In this document: in pieces, positions 1 through 13,800 of the stretch
How positions within the stretch are numbered: position 1 is the first letter of the stretch
Layout of the letters: each line of letters begins with the position of its first letter
Assembly (NCBI RefSeq): GCF_037975245.1
Contig: NC_092576.1
Coordinates: 28,573,111-28,637,110 of the forward strand
Direction: 5' to 3'
Source: Apostichopus japonicus
Taxonomy: Eukaryota > Echinodermata > Holothuroidea > Aspidochirotida > Stichopodidae
DNA: 64,000 bases
Notes under the pieces: generated by a model
Told to the model about the DNA's origin: nothing
What the model saw: only the letters and a program-made list of their open reading frames with translations
Database searches by the model: none
Translations under genes and position numbers: made by a program

Positions 1-517
1 AAACCCTGTTCAGACAAGTTTATGTTATACCTTATAGCTCTACAATATCATGTATAGAAATGTATGTATGGAGACATTAATGAAGCTTACATTGATCTAT
101 ATTGTTTTTAGGAATAATATCAAATAACATAATACTAAAGTTATCAAATTGACACTAAACGCTACGTCAATTTTGTCTTTTCTTTGTCTGCTCAGTGCAC
201 AAACGTCTGCTCATAATGAGTCTTTGACGGTGCAGCAAAGACGAGTATATAATCGATGCTGACGCACGTTTGGCTTACGATTGTTTCGATCGTTTACCCG
301 TTATGGACACTTACATAACTCCTCTTTGCATTTAAGAAATGTTTTATATACAAATGATTAAACGTATACTGTATAATTTGAAAACATGCTTTTAATTGCG
401 TGTGTAAGTTCATTTGAAGATTTATGACCTTTCAAATTTTCTTCTGATATTGGCCATATTGACATAGCAATTGATGCAATAAATTAAGTAAATAGGTATT
501 GTAACGTAGGCACTCAC

Positions 518-545
518 CTATTTCTTGTTCGGGTGTCATTTTTAC
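518..545 (-). CDS. Gene A exon 9: cytoplasmic micro-exon
   Basis: 28 nt, phase 0 in and 1 out, acceptor AATTTCCAG, donor ATAG|GTGAGTG. Encodes VKMTPEQEI. The chain must continue leftwards; nothing convincing was found in 1-517. Confidence 0.5.
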
Positions 546-3500
546 CTGGAAATTAAAACGATAACAAACAAACTTACTGTGTTAGTATGACACGACATCA
601 CAAGAAATTTGCACATTGTCATCAATATATTGAGTAGACTTTTCACAGAATCGTCAACATGTTGAGTTACTGTTGTGCACTGAACCTGTTAACATAATAT
701 CTGGTCAAAAATTGCCAAAATGTCGAATTTCTGCGTTGCCAAATTGATATAAGTTATGCTTAGCTTTGACAACATGCCAAAATAGTGATATTTGTTGCCT
801 TTGAAAAAAGTTACACTAACATGGCATGTTTACAAAAAAGTATAATCCTGTCAAACTTCCCTTCGTGGTTGAAATGTTTGCTTTGATAAAGAAGAATGTG
901 TAGAAAGTAAGAAACCATACGATCAAATAAAACGCAACTAATCTAATTTTGAGACCTCGTTGGAAAAACGTTTGAATTTAATAAATTAATTATACCTCAA
1001 CTCCTTTGCTTGTCTTATCTTCTTCTTCCTCTGAGAAAACAAAACATAAGCAGTAGAAATAGCAACCAAGCATTCATCACTGCAAAAAGTTTTAATTTTT
1101 AAATGTTTGTTACAGCTGTGTGCTGAAAAGTGTTTTTCCAGCTTGTGACCCACTAAAGTTTATTGCAAAGATTTACATCTACTGGATGTTTCATCGGGGT
1201 GTATATGCCGTTTATCTAGACTTCAGTACAAAATTTACTGTGAGTTGTCGTTACAATTAAAGGAAAAATCGCACAAAATGTAGAATTCATTGACTGATGT
1301 TGATACCACTTAATAAATCTACTTACTTGCATCGTTCACTTGAAGCAGTTCGGTGTCCTATGACAGGAAATAAGATTCATAACTTACTAAATGGTAAATA
1401 AATTGATATTTGCAAGGGTGTGAATATTTTTTCTTTGTTATAAACATAATGCTTAGTAAATAATATACATATACAGACAAAGACTGACCTCTTCATGTTT
1501 ACTTGTGACATCGTTTCCCTCATTCTTGGTTTGTCGTTTACCTTGTAAATTTTAATGAATATTGAATTCGTGGTGAACATACTTGAGATTACATTTAAGT
1601 CTTAATTACATTATGTGAAATAAACACATCTGCAATAACAAACAAATGCCATTAAAAAACTTTATACTTCATTTCTTTATCTTAATTAGAAACTATATTC
1701 AAATATTCAAACTGTCACAGGGTTGACGCAGGTTCCGTGATATCTTTAACTGATGGAAACTAATGTCGTTGGAAATTAAATTACGTTGATGTCCTTCAGT
1801 TAGCAAGACGCATTAGAAATTTCAGAATAGCTAAGAAATCATTTATTAGTTACATCATGGCATATAGTTTCTCAGCATAAAAGCCTTGAATTTAACCAAT
1901 AAAACTGATATTTTACTTCACTTAGGATTGATATATATTCCGTGATTAGAACACAGAACGTAGACATTTCCCTTCTTGTTTAAATGACGTACAAAATAAA
2001 AAAGTATAGTCAAAAGTAATATGCTGTAATTTAACGTCTAAATTTTCATTTTTTTTTTTTTTTTGATATACATTCAGTTGAAGAGTGAAAAATCGTTCAT
2101 AAAGCTGTATAAAACCATACTTTCTAATTTAGAAATGAATAACAAAGATTTTGGCAAGATACTTGCATACCAAATGAAACAAGTTGAAATGATATTTGCG
2201 TTATACCTTTCCTGAGAACGCATGATAATCCTAGGATGATGAGGAACAGAAATACAACCACTGCTGCAATTATGAAAATCACTCTCCGTGTTTCCAAATG
2301 AAGACCGGTATGGCCTGGCTCTTCGTAAGCTTTAAATGAGGAAAGGTTCGTTTTGTCAGTAACAGGACGACCACTTCACGCTTTTGGATATCTAATTTTA
2401 AATATACTTTATGAGAATGGGATGTTTTGGGATTAATTGTCTAAGTACAACAGAGAAAATGTTGTGTAGTGCATATTATTTTATTTTGCAATATTATTTG
2501 AGGTTGTATAAAATGAATGATTATCATATCCATTAGTGGAATTGAAATTGAATAATTATGTTCGTTTTGAAGACTTGTCCCGTTTATATTTTACGATTTT
2601 AACAGTACTGATACATCATTTGAACTTACCTTAATGTTGTATTAAGTGAGAACCTAGCTCGAAACAGGACTTTGAGTAAAGTACAATGAGGGATAACGAT
2701 CGATCTGTGCACACCAAGCCTTATTGTGGAAACATAACGTTTGAGCAAATGACATATTCATTGTCTGAACTTCCTTTATTGAATTCCTGTGCTGATGTGT
2801 TGATGTGATCGCGAAAAACATGTTATATATTTTGCTTGTACATTTTACATAGATCAGATATGTCAGTCTCAAACAAAAGGCGGATTAGAGTGCAAAAAAG
2901 ATTTCCTTCTCACAGCAGGTAAAGTTGTGGACGCTAAATGGGTGTGTAATTGCGATGATGATATTGCGCGCATTTGCACCTTTCTTCGTTATGGATAACC
3001 CATATTTCGGTAAGGTAGTCTGTTAGTATGCAACGGAAAGTCCCTCTTAGGCTCGAAAATGTATTTATGCAATGAGTTGATATATGAAATATTACTTCCA
3101 TGAATGAAAATCTTAACCATAGGAAGTTACAATGATTTTACTGAAATGGTGATGGCAGTGCTTACCGGATGGAAGAAGAAGATCCAGTTTGGATGATTTG
3201 TAAACCAAATCTTCATATGGTCCAAGTACACAACATTCTACCGTCACCCTGCTTTCTATAAAACTGTGTTCATATTGTGGTAGAAGTTGAATCACAGAAG
3301 AGATGGAAACATCGTATGAGTCTCCATTCTGTTCAACGAATAACTGTTGCAGTTCGAAAGTGACAGGTGAGTCTTTCTGGTACGCTTGAAATACCAGGTG
3401 AACTTTCGGTCTTATTCTGTGTATTGTACACGTGAGCGAGTCCCCAAATTTTGCGTAGACTGTGCAGTTGTTCCCCCGTTGTTTGCATTCCTCAATCACA

Positions 3501-5939
3501 GGATACAGTGGCGACGGATAAACTAGTACAAAGTATATTAATTTGAAAGATTTACAAGGTGGAAAAATTCATTGTGCGAATAATCTGTCAAAGCAAAAGG
3601 AATATATAACGCAGATGAAGTGTTCGCACTAAGAATAATTGTAACAGTTGAAAACCACATAACACTGCCTTGAGAATTGTAGGAAATGTTCCGCTGCAGC
3701 TAATCGCTATATAAGATAATATAGAAATGTATTCAAACATGTTTTGTATCGATATTTGTTCGATATCTCAATACTGAAAGAATCCCAATGTTTTGGGGTT
3801 TTGTTTTGGTTTTTTATTTAATCGTTGTATCTTTGTGGGTGGGCGGCTTATTAATCATATTTATCATATTAACTATAATACTAGCGCAATGACAATATAT
3901 AGTAACAACCTATTCAATGTTTTGTAATGGAAACATACCGTAGACGGACACATTGTACAATTTCATGCCTTCGATTAATCCGTTGGTGTAAAGACAAACG
4001 AAGAAGCCCTCGTCTTTCACTGCAATCTCTGATACGGACAGATTCCCGGAGGTTCCAAATTCATATCCACTGGTAAAATAATGTGTGCCATCGTTGATAC
4101 TATAAAGGATGTTCTCGAAAATACCGTCCATTCGAGAGGACTTCTTCCACACTAATATGCTGTAATTGATATCTGAAGTACAGTCTAGATCCAGTTTTGA
4201 ATGCATCTCGATGTATTTTTGTGTTGCTTCAAGGGAACTAAAGTCAAACGTCTTTTCGATTATAAGCGTAGACGAAGTGGCCATCATATGTGGAGCAACA
4301 CTGGAAGCCTCGCATGTAAATATGCTAAGTCGCGGATAATGTCGGTATGAGTATGACAATGTGGATTGCGTTGTATAGGTAATATTATTCTCATCCACCA
4401 CAACACTTGAGGTCGTGATGTCATCAGTTGTCGGAATTGTTGAATTCCATTTCAAGTTTACAGCAGGTCTGGCATTTTGAACAACACAATCATAGAGAGT
4501 GTCTTCGTCCGCTTGTTTGAAGCACACGTTATTTGTCATCTCACAATTTGGAATGACAGGATAAGACGTATCAGGGGTTACTGCAATGAGATAATGAGTG
4601 TGTTTCCACCGTGTTAAGAAATAACCGAGCAACAATTAACCAATGTGCAAACTGTAGAAAATCTTCATCGGCATATTGAGAGATAGTGGGTTCTCCTGTC
4701 TTAGAAACAATTTGAAATCTGAAGTTGATAGTAATGGTTGTAAGTTAAGCCACGGACCAGTTAACTAGTACATATTAAAATAAAATGTACTTCACTTGGT
4801 GATTTTTAGTAATATTTTAATGAAAGGTGCAGGTGGTATTTCCGTTATAGACCAAAATAAAATATTGCAATAGAATTTGTTAGTTTAGAAACAAAAGTCG
4901 CTACCGGGGTTGAAATGAACTTCAATTCGAAACCATTTGAAAGGAAAGGAATGCAACCTAACATTACGTTTGTATGACTAAGCATTTAATACATAGTCAA
5001 CATGAGAAGTAAAAGTGTTGTTTTTTGAAATCGCTTAGTTGATTGAAACATTTTCGAATTATATGTGTATATTTGTTAAGTGTCACGCAGCCATAACAAC
5101 CTACAGCAGAAGACAACTTTGAGATCAGGTTTTACGTGGAACTTCCATTATCTGTCGATTGAAAGAACCGTTTGAATGAGTTTTGCCATTGACCTCTCGT
5201 TATCGGAAAAGCTTCTTCGCCACACTTTAACGATTTTCACACTGCTCGATTGATTTTGTACGACAATAATAATGACAAGTGTACATGTAATTCCTATAAT
5301 AACTTACCTGTCGTTCTTGCAACCACTGTATGCTCGACGTACCGTTCTGTAAGTTGAATAACTTGTTTAACTCGAAAAACTTTATCGTGCTGCGTTGTCA
5401 CATTAAGTATTACCAAAGATCCATCTTTATCGATGTCATACTCTCCTCGTTTATATCCTTCCCCACTTTTCTCAGACTCCTTAAAGACTGCTACAGCTTC
5501 CTCTTCATTTGAAATGTACCAAAGAACAGCATCAAAAGTTCCATTTACAGAACATTTGATGGTGCCCCTTTCCCCTATCTCAAGATATTGAAATGCATTA
5601 CAACGTTTCTGTCCATAGGAAATGTCTGATGGAAAAACATGTATGAAATTACAAATCAGGCCAAAGAAGGAATTCATGGTGATTTAATTATTGTGACCAA
5701 ACTAGCAATATATTAATAAACAGAGTAGAAAATGATCCTAAAAATGTCATTTGTACAAAACCTAATCAAAAACTGCTAAACTGCTGAAATAAATTCTGTC
5801 ATACTTCATATTCTGTCATACTTAAAATAACACAAATATGTTAAGTAAGAAAAGAGAAGATACACCAATGAGCTTCGAGGGCTAACCAACCTGATTGAAC
5901 TGTAGTGATAAAGATGAGAGCCAGAACAAGCCATTTCAT
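518..5939 (-). CDS. Gene A: Ig-superfamily transmembrane receptor, spliced model (3' end not found)
   Basis: Likely a type I cell-surface receptor. Minus-strand exons read by eye: 5891-5939 signal peptide, 5308-5625 V-like Ig, 3939-4580 two Ig domains, 3166-3522 third Ig-like module, 2207-2329 transmembrane, then cytoplasmic exons 1489-1541, 1327-1357, 996-1030 and 518-545. Every junction has AG/GT signals. Extracellular introns are all phase 1, as is usual for Ig genes, and the tail exons alternate phase 1-0, 0-1, 1-0, 0-1, so the frame stays open throughout. The last exon (518-545) ends in phase 1 at a good donor, so at least one more exon with the stop must lie further left, possibly outside the window. 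The first two Ig exons match those of gene C in order and nearly in length. Ligand and partner are unknown. Confidence is high for the exon chain and low for function beyond an immune-type receptor. Confidence 0.82.
996..1030 (-). CDS. Gene A exon 8: cytoplasmic micro-exon
   Basis: 35 nt, phase 1 in and 0 out, acceptor TTCTCAG, donor GAG|GTATAA. Encodes an acidic/basic stretch, EEDKTSKGVE. Confidence 0.55.
1327..1357 (-). CDS. Gene A exon 7: cytoplasmic micro-exon
   Basis: 31 nt, phase 0 in and 1 out, acceptor TCATAG, donor CAA|GTAAGT. Encodes DTELLQVNDA. Found because its phases bridge exons 6 and 8 exactly. Confidence 0.55.
1489..1541 (-). CDS. Gene A exon 6: cytoplasmic tail
   Basis: 53 nt, phase 1 in and 0 out, acceptor TTACAAG, donor GAG|GTCAGT. 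Encodes a polar stretch starting KRQTKNEGNDVTSKHEE, without Tyr. Confidence 0.65.
2207..2329 (-). CDS. Gene A exon 5: transmembrane segment
   Basis: 123 nt, phase 1-1. It encodes a short stalk, then IIAAVVVFLFLIILGL within a 23-residue hydrophobic stretch, then a Cys and basic residues (LRK), which fits a stop-transfer signal with the tail in the cytoplasm. Confidence 0.82.
3166..3522 (-). CDS. Gene A exon 4: third Ig-like module
   Basis: 357 nt, phase 1-1, acceptor GTACTAG and donor CCG|GTAAGC. It contains DSLTCTIH, HLVFQAYQ in place of the usual W strand, and VTVECCVLG as a likely F strand. It fits a C-type Ig fold without the core Trp and forms the membrane-proximal ectodomain. Gene C lacks an equivalent exon. 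Confidence 0.72.
3939..4580 (-). CDS. Gene A exon 3: two Ig domains
   Basis: 642 nt, phase 1-1, acceptor TCATTGCAG and donor G|GTATGT. The first domain has the Cys-Trp-Cys pattern YDCVVQ, LKWNS and FTCEAS. The second has LDLDCTS, LVWKK and DEGFFVCLY and closes with LYNVSV. Gene C exon 39593-40228 has the same layout and the same LYNVSV ending. Several N-x-S/T sites are present. Confidence 0.85.
5308..5625 (-). CDS. Gene A exon 2: V-like Ig domain
   Basis: Acceptor TTTTTCCATCAG, donor CAG|GTAAGT, 318 nt, phase 1-1, the same length as gene C exon 38464-38781. The B strand reads GTIKCSV and the C strand VLWYIS with the core Trp. The D/E region has GSLVILNVTT. The expected F-strand Cys (Y-x-C) is missing: the strand reads KVFRVKQV. 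An extra Cys lies near the start (KRCNAFQYLEIGE). N-glycosylation sites are NGT and NVT. Confidence 0.82.
5891..5939 (-). CDS. Gene A exon 1: start and signal peptide
   Basis: ATG at 5939 opens MKWLVLALIFITTVQS, a short positively charged start followed by a hydrophobic core: a typical cleavable signal peptide. It ends in phase 1 at donor GTTGGT (5885-5890). The same one-exon leader plus phase-1 donor occurs in gene C. Confidence 0.8.
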
Positions 5940-6761
5940 TTTTGTTCGCTGTAAACGGATGAGACAGAAGGAAAAATGTGTAGTTCTTTCATCACACACA
6001 GCAAGAGAGTCTTCTTGTTACTTTCATGTGTGTAAATAGGGATAGGGAGAGGGGCCAGCTGTTCACAAACTGCTTTTCTAATTCTTAACCCAGTTACAGT
6101 TAGATAACCTGTCGTTACTTTGACCTTAACAGTTATTTTATCACCTACTATTCTACATTAATTATTATTCAATGTTCCAATTATCTGCCACAGTGTCTAG
6201 AAGATCTCGTGACTATCTGCATGGTCGTTATAAGGAATCCAAAAGGAGCGTATTGGGTGAACTAACATATATTCCACATTATTACATGGCATGACAATGG
6301 TTGTTTCACATGTTACAGTCCCGCTTCCGTAAAAGGAAACAATCTTTGTTTTATTTGTAGCAAGTCCAGTGTTGCAAGGAGTCACACGAGTCAATTCAAG
6401 TCATCACGTCAAGTCAAATGGTGAACAATAGTTAACCAGAGACAAAGAAAGTCAGCCATATTTTCAGTTCAAGCTAATCGACAATATGCTCGATTAATAG
6501 AGTCACCAGTTGATTTATATAAGTTTACAAAAATCACTTCAGAGTAATAACAAGCTTCATGTAATTGTCTCAGACACTCCTACCATAGTACACTATTTAA
6601 GCAGTCACATTTTTTGAACAAGGGTTAAAGATTAATGGTTCAATCTCTTTCTTTCAAGTTTAATATTATGTTGCTAAACACATTGTATTCGATGGGCTAA
6701 CTTGCAACTCAGAGTTCCACGCACACATTGAGTTATATTCACTGCGGCGATCATCATGGTA

Positions 6762-6762
<1 letters not shown>
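5940..6762. other. 5' flank of gene A, no gene seen
   Basis: About 0.8 kb upstream of gene A. No splice-compatible coding exon was found. The right end (about 6690-6755) matches a repeat segment also present at about 29030-29090 (shared text near ACTGCGGCGATCATCATG), so it is probably the edge of a dispersed element abutting a (TA)n tract. Confidence 0.4.
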
Positions 6763-6975
<213 letters not shown>

Positions 6976-7465
6976 ACGTATGTTCAAGGTTCATCCCTGT
7001 ATCATTGTTCCATAGCATCGGTGTGTTTACACTTGGTGATAAAGTTATCCAGTGCTGATTTTGAAGTGGCACAGGGATCCTTTGTATCTTTCCAAATGAA
7101 GATTCAAGTGGTTTCCACTTACTCTGGTGCCCTGAATCTAATTCGTGTATACATCCAAGTCAATTGAAGTTATTAATAAGTTGCCAATTTGATTCATGAA
7201 TAAGTCATTTCAGTTACAGACTAAGTGACTTTACTTGTCACAAAACACTTAATAAATATACATATCTCCGACACTTTCACTTTGGATGTGAAGTAACTCC
7301 TGCGCATGTGCGAGTATTGTCTCTACATATATTGCCATCAATACCGTATGTTTGCTCATTGATTGGGTTTCTAAGCGTGATGAAGATGGTTAAAAATAAA
7401 CGCGAGTATAGCATTTAATTGGGTATAAGATCAATAATCCTGTATCTTACTACATCTGAGCTATA

Positions 7466-7828
7466 ATGTTGTTAATAGATTTAATAGCATTTCTTGGTAT
7501 TTTCCTTCTCCTTTTCAACTCACTGATATTTCCCTTGGCTAGTTGTGGCGAAATATTATCTCATGTAGTTCCTCTCTCCGACTCTATTCTTTTAGAAGGC
7601 CATCATGGAGGTGATTGGGTTTTTAATAATTCTTACCTGTTCATCGACAAGATCTTGATGGATTCTAAATTTAAAGAAAGTATTTTCTTACAATGGAATT
7701 TGTCTCTTTACATCGATCCAGTGTCATTACTACATGAAGGCATCTACGAAGTACTCGGTAATTTTACCACCGTTTGCAGGCATGTCATTCATGTTGAAGA
7801 TAAGAAATTTTCGATGTGTTATACATAA
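7466..7828 (+). pseudogene. Locus D: signal peptide plus decayed Ig V-like exon
   Basis: ATG at 7466 opens a strongly hydrophobic leader (LIAFLGIFLLLFNSLIF), followed by an Ig-like body with LSLYIDPVSLLHEGIYEV, close to [17 protein letters not shown] in gene B. Leader and V domain share one exon, as in gene B. The B-strand Cys is missing (DSILLEG) and the usual Y-x-C is YEV. No good phase-1 donor follows; the frame runs to a stop at 7826-7828. It is either a decayed first exon or a short secreted Ig-like protein. No downstream exons could be joined with confidence. Confidence 0.5.
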
Positions 7829-10800
7829 ATCGGTAGTCAACGGTAGTTCAGTATGATATCAGTTTTGGTAACAAAACTAATACACATTTTCTGAGCAAAA
7901 ATTTGCTGATCCATTGGTATAAATTACGTCACCTTCTAAGTTGCATCATTTGGGTCAGTAGACCACAATCAGATCATCTATTGTTTTGTGGTAGATGTTT
8001 CAAGAAAACATTTGTATTTTGCAGATATGCATAACAATATCATGCACTCTTTTATGATGTTATTTGTCGAAATATGACTCTTCTTTTGGGATAGATGGCT
8101 TAAGAAATTATTTTTATTAGTGCAGATTGCAGATAATCTTATCAAGCAATTACAGTCTTAACTTTTAAACACTGAAGACTGTCATCCTTACTTGGAATAC
8201 ACGTTTATCAGCCCAAAAAAGTGTGCATATTGAAAACAATTACACAAGCAACCAGGGAAATCATTTCTGCAACATGCTTGGAATTCCTTGCTCTCTGCCT
8301 ATAATAATCAGATATTTATTGAGATTTATCCATTCATCACATATTTGACGTCAATATACATAAACAATACGAAACCATTAGTTTGTTGCATGTTTAGGAA
8401 GTAATGGTCTACAATACTCGAGTAGGGCCGTGGGACAGTCGAAACACCCTTAAGCTGATCCACAGTTAAAATATGCAATGATAGACTAAGTGTAAACGTC
8501 GGAAGAATTAAGAAAGATAAACATGTACATAATACGGTATTAAATATTCAATTTCTAAAAATTTTCCTGAAAATTCCTAAATTTGATCAAAGAATTAACA
8601 TTGTTCTTACACTATTAATACAGCATTTATTGTGACGATTTTCTATCTATTGTGATATGTAGAAAACCTAATTCACGAGAGTTGGAACAGTTTCAAAGCA
8701 ACATTTGTAGCTAATTTCACTTGTTGTTTATTATGTACAGAAAATAGCATTGTTTTCCATTAGATTCCCAGCCCTATGATAAGATAATATCGCTTGATAA
8801 ATATGAACTTACGTTTTTTTAAAAAGCAGTTGACATAATTTACACAATAAAACAAGATTATAATAGCTTTTGACAGACAAGATCTTAAGCAGTTTGTGTT
8901 GCGAAACTTAACAATGTTTAATATCATGTCAAACTATGTAAAGTTAAAGAATTTAAGACCTAAGAGGAACAAAGTCAGTTTGGTAACAAAACCAAAAGAA
9001 AAAGATACATTGCAGAACTGAGCTAACGTATGCTGAGCCCCTGGTCTAAATTATCTCACCATTTAAGTTGCACTATTGGCTGAATATACCAAGACAAGGT
9101 CAATCTTTCATTAATGTCTCACTAAATATACATTAAACCTTGATGCCCATAATATGAAGGAACTAACGCAACCCTGAGTTTCAGAGCCTTTCGTAGTCTT
9201 TACTCGCCAAATTTAAAGTATAGCATTTTGCATATTGATTAACTATTTTACTAAACCTAACGAGTATTACTCATTTTTTTTTTCTCAAAGTGAGAACTCA
9301 ATGAATGAAATCGATTCGATTTTCATTATTTCCTCGCACACAACTTTCATATTATTCAGTATTACTCAGAAACAATACAAATTGGAGACTATAAGCTTTA
9401 ATATTCTCATCTTTAACTTCCGAACGAAGATATGTTATGGGATTTTGGTATAACAAAAGACATGAAAGCATTTCTAAGAGCAATTTTACTCATTAAAACA
9501 GTTGTGAAGGTTTACATGAGGTATTAATCAATCTTATTGCAATTTTATAATTCGGATTTCGTTTAATTCTTTGAATATCAATCCTTTTTTTTTACTTGAA
9601 AGAATCACCCACACAGTTTGATATGGTAATAAAGATATCAAGAAATTTGGTTTATTCGTGAATAAGCTAACCTCCTTAAATTCGGAAGTACCACCTATTT
9701 TATTTTAGTTACCTTTATAAAGAAAACAATAGTGTAGACGGATGACTAAATCCACATGATCTGAATACCAGGCCGCTATAAGGATTCATATGTACATAAT
9801 CTGTATGAGAGCTATTCGCTTTTCTGTACTAAATTATTGAAAAAGAACTTTAAAAGCAACTGATCATTTTTTAATAAATATAAAAGAAAGAGTGAGAATA
9901 TGAAGAAATATATATATGCACATTTCGAGCAACAACTTCATGTTCTACGATGTAAAGTTGAAATTCAATGTCATAACTAGTTATTTTTGCATATGATGAC
10001 ACAAACTATATCAAGGCTAATATACAGATCATTAAATTATGACAAAGAACACACGTTTCTTAAATCTCTTCTTTTTGGAGGTATGTTTCTTTCCTTAGAT
10101 ATGAACTTATGTATATTTAATACATTAGGCAGCTTAGATAATGTTAGAAACGGAACACCTGATAAAAGAAATCCAAAGTTGGTCAGAAAACACATACGAC
10201 GTTATTGTCGGCATAGATTTAATTATAAGTACTCACATGGGTACTGCTTACTTCACAATTAAAAATAGCTTTAACGGTTTTCGCTTCACGATGATATCAC
10301 AGCATTACTCAACGGGAGTGATTTGATCTGTTTAGAAACAGTGAAAAAAAGGGTACGAAATACTGATGACAAGAATCATTGTTGGCATTATGTTTTTTAT
10401 ACCAATTCAAAAATGTGTAAGTAGTACATTCCTTTCAAGATGATTTTGGCCATTTTCAGATCAATAATATTTTTCAAAACTATATATATTATTATTATAA
10501 TTTTTTACCATATATCGAAAAATATATATATTATTATTATTTCTACTCAAATAGCTTGCAGTAGCAGTGGATTAGCGGTTGGAGACATTACAATTTTGAT
10601 TCTTTGTAACTTGAGCATTGTAGCTACAAAAAATATTCCAACGTTCTTTCCCTTCCGGTGGAATTAAACCTTTTCTTTGTGGCAAAAAGTCTTACAAAAG
10701 TACCCGAACAAAAGAGAAGACATAAAACGCTGGAAACAAAACTTGACCTTCTACAACGCTCTCGTTCAAATAGTCTTGACACCTTTAGTTAACTACTTAA

Positions 10801-13800
10801 AGACACACAAGGATCATCCGACGTCATTTTCCGACGCCAACTGATGTAAAGAAGTTCTGAAAGTTTTAATTTATTCCCTCGTGTGGAATGATGACATTGT
10901 TTCGTCGTTAATGCTTGTATTAATCCTTCATACTATCTATTTATTTGTTTTCCTTCAGCTCACTGAAAACTACAACTGCGATGGGTTCCCAATACAACAT
11001 AGATTCAGTCGAACAGCTAGACTTGACAGTCTCGTCTCATGTTATACTTCTCTTCTTGATCAATCGTACGTTTATATTTAGGATTTTTAGAATATAGAAG
11101 AATTATTTTACCTAAATTCGACCTAATTATAATCAGAAAACGTTTAAAATCGTGATGAACTTTTCCTTAGGAATCCCATTATTTTTCGTTTGTACTTGGT
11201 AATGACACAGCATAAATCATGACAATGAAATTCATTTGGTAAAAAATAACAGATTGTCTTAGTTTGATTAGTTGTAATATTACTCTGGTTATACTTAATT
11301 GATAAATTGATAAATCGAATTGAAACCAACGCCAAAACATTGTTTTTAAAGCACCTCTTTCCGTTTATTATCTAAGGTAATCAAAATAATTGATTGATGT
11401 TTGATCAAACTTAGACACCATATCAGATTCTTCATCAAATGAACATTAATTAGGAAATAATTAATACCTTTCATGCAAACATCAGTATCTTGTCTCCCAG
11501 ACACTTTTTTGAACGATAAACAGGTCATACGTTTTCAACGATCCATAGCTGACACCGTGGGTAAACAGAGCGGACAGTACCCGTGGGCACACATGCTAGG
11601 TCAAATTCGTGAAACGTTAACGGAATTGTGTTTCTGTGCTTCACATTGTATTCTGGGATTAAGTGATCAACTGATCAACGAGACTGTGCGGTATCAACAG
11701 AAGAGATGTGCAAAATTGTCTATAATTCCCCAGTCAGTTTTCCATTATTCACATGTAACGTGAAGAAGGATGAAAATACTATTTATGAGTGTAAGTGCCA
11801 ATAAACCAATTCAGACTGAAAACGATTATCAACGCCATAACTGCATGGCTGTATGATTGTCTAGTATCACTCAAACTGTCTCTCTTTGTAATCTTAAATA
11901 ACTCTCTGTGCAATAAGCCCGTATAGCAAAGTGTGTAGAATTGTGTAAATTTAAGCAGAGAGATGTTATGTTAATTGCGATCTTAAATGAACCATCAGCC
12001 CCCGCCGACAACACTTTATATCACATGTGCCAACTAATATATTTGACATGTACGAAATTGAGGCGCGGCTGCTTTGGTCATTGGCAAAATGAATAATGAC
12101 AGGCGGAGCCCATTAAGGGGAGAGAATATACGTCATAACGTTCCTATATCAAATGTTCCATTAGTTTTTATAAGTGAATGTGGTAACAACAAGAATATAT
12201 TAGCCCATGTTTAATGTTAGCTAAAGTCCATTGGAAGATTCTGCATAGAGGAGTTTCAAAGCTGATCTCGATTTCTATATACTTGAAAAGTGAGACTTTT
12301 GGAAATGTTTGCCTACAGTTGTCAATTTTTCCTTGTCTTTAGAATTCCATCATAATTTAGAATTTATTATTTTATCAATGGAGCAAATGCTATGTACATA
12401 ACAGACGTTGATATGACGACATCACTCATTTTGCTGTTACCATATGCAGTCACAAAATATCACCAAACTTGAAAACTTTGTACCGTTGACATACCAAATG
12501 CTTTGAGGGTGTGATTTGATTGACCTAACTATGCAAATATAAAGCCAGACATTTTGTTACTATCCAAATATAAAGTCAGACATTTGTTTAATAAGCAATT
12601 AACTTGAAAGTAATGGATCATTCATTCACGCGTCATTTATGCAACATAATACATTCAAATATCGAACAACAGTAAAACATTAATACAAAGGATTTATTAA
12701 CTTGGTTTATGATGGTCTACTCAAATAATGAAGAGTGCTTATACAGATTATAAAAGCATCTTGGATAATGGCTATTGTCCCTTGAACTTTGATTATTGTT
12801 CGAATTGGTTTCAGTTAATGTATAACCACCCCTTGACCATGGTAAGCGATTGTATAGTCAACGGTAGAAAGTAGAAGCATTGATAACACAATAGTAATGT
12901 TGAAACTTCCCTGTTTCGAATGTGATGGAATGTATTAAACAGATGGACACTTCAGGTTAACATTTTAATTGTCTACGCTGGCGAAGGATGTTTTTCAAGA
13001 TACTTGCTTATGATCCTAGCCTCATTGTCAAAGCTTAGCAAGAGTGTTTCGCTGAATAAATGCAATGTAAAAAGGTAGAGTTGTCTGCACTTGAGTTGCT
13101 TCTTTTTTGTTCTTTTTTGAGAGGAAGGACATGGGAGGGAGACTGGAGTCATTTGAAGTCCATATACATTATGGTCTACTTCTATGCGAATTAAATCAAA
13201 ATTAACTGCCCTAAAAGGACAAAATGAAAGTTGGATATCGATAGGCGATTCTGCCAAAAAGACAGTCTGAAAAAGTGAATATCTTTGAATATTTTGTTAT
13301 TTTCCTTTAACAAAAACATTATCAGAGGGTAAAGGAGGCCTGGGACTTGAATATGGAAGGTTTGTAACAGTACATATTTCAAAATGTTGTGTTATTTTTG
13401 CAAACAACACCTTATGGAAAAGTGCCAACCCTTAAATATTTTCTAGCCTTTCATCGCAAAATTTAACGGAAAACATTCTTTGACTTACCCAAAGTGTTAA
13501 CGGTCCTCTGCAAAACGAAACTGAAAAGGATCTTGAATGTTGATTGATATTTCTTTAAACAAAAATACACCTTGTATAGAGAGGTCTTGGTTCTGTTATG
13601 ATCATACTAAAATAAGTTGGACGTTAATATCTTGTCTGAATTTGTATAGCCAGATAGCGTAGCAAATCATTGACATGTGATCATGAAAATTGTATTTTAA
13701 ATAAACATCGGGTCTGTTCCTTGCGAAACAATTTTTTATAAGATAAAGAACAAATATTTACAAGTATGATGGGCTGACTTTGTCTCTTTGATATTCGTCA

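Noticed and set aside
160-260. Candidate last exon of gene A on the minus strand with THYEQTFVH before a stop
   Set aside because: The frame needs phase 2, whereas the preceding exon supplies phase 1; no alternative acceptor fits.
9987-10326. Overlapping open frames of 60-90 codons
   Set aside because: No splice signals, domain motifs, or paralogous match in the window.
10959-11065. Possible exon between TTCCTTCAG and CAATC|GTACGT
   Set aside because: Splice sites look fair but the phase needed from a locus D exon gives an immediate stop, and the other frames show no clear Ig pattern.
11473-11763. 96-codon open frame
   Set aside because: Composition is not protein-like and another frame over the same DNA carries a weak Ig-like piece; neither can be supported.
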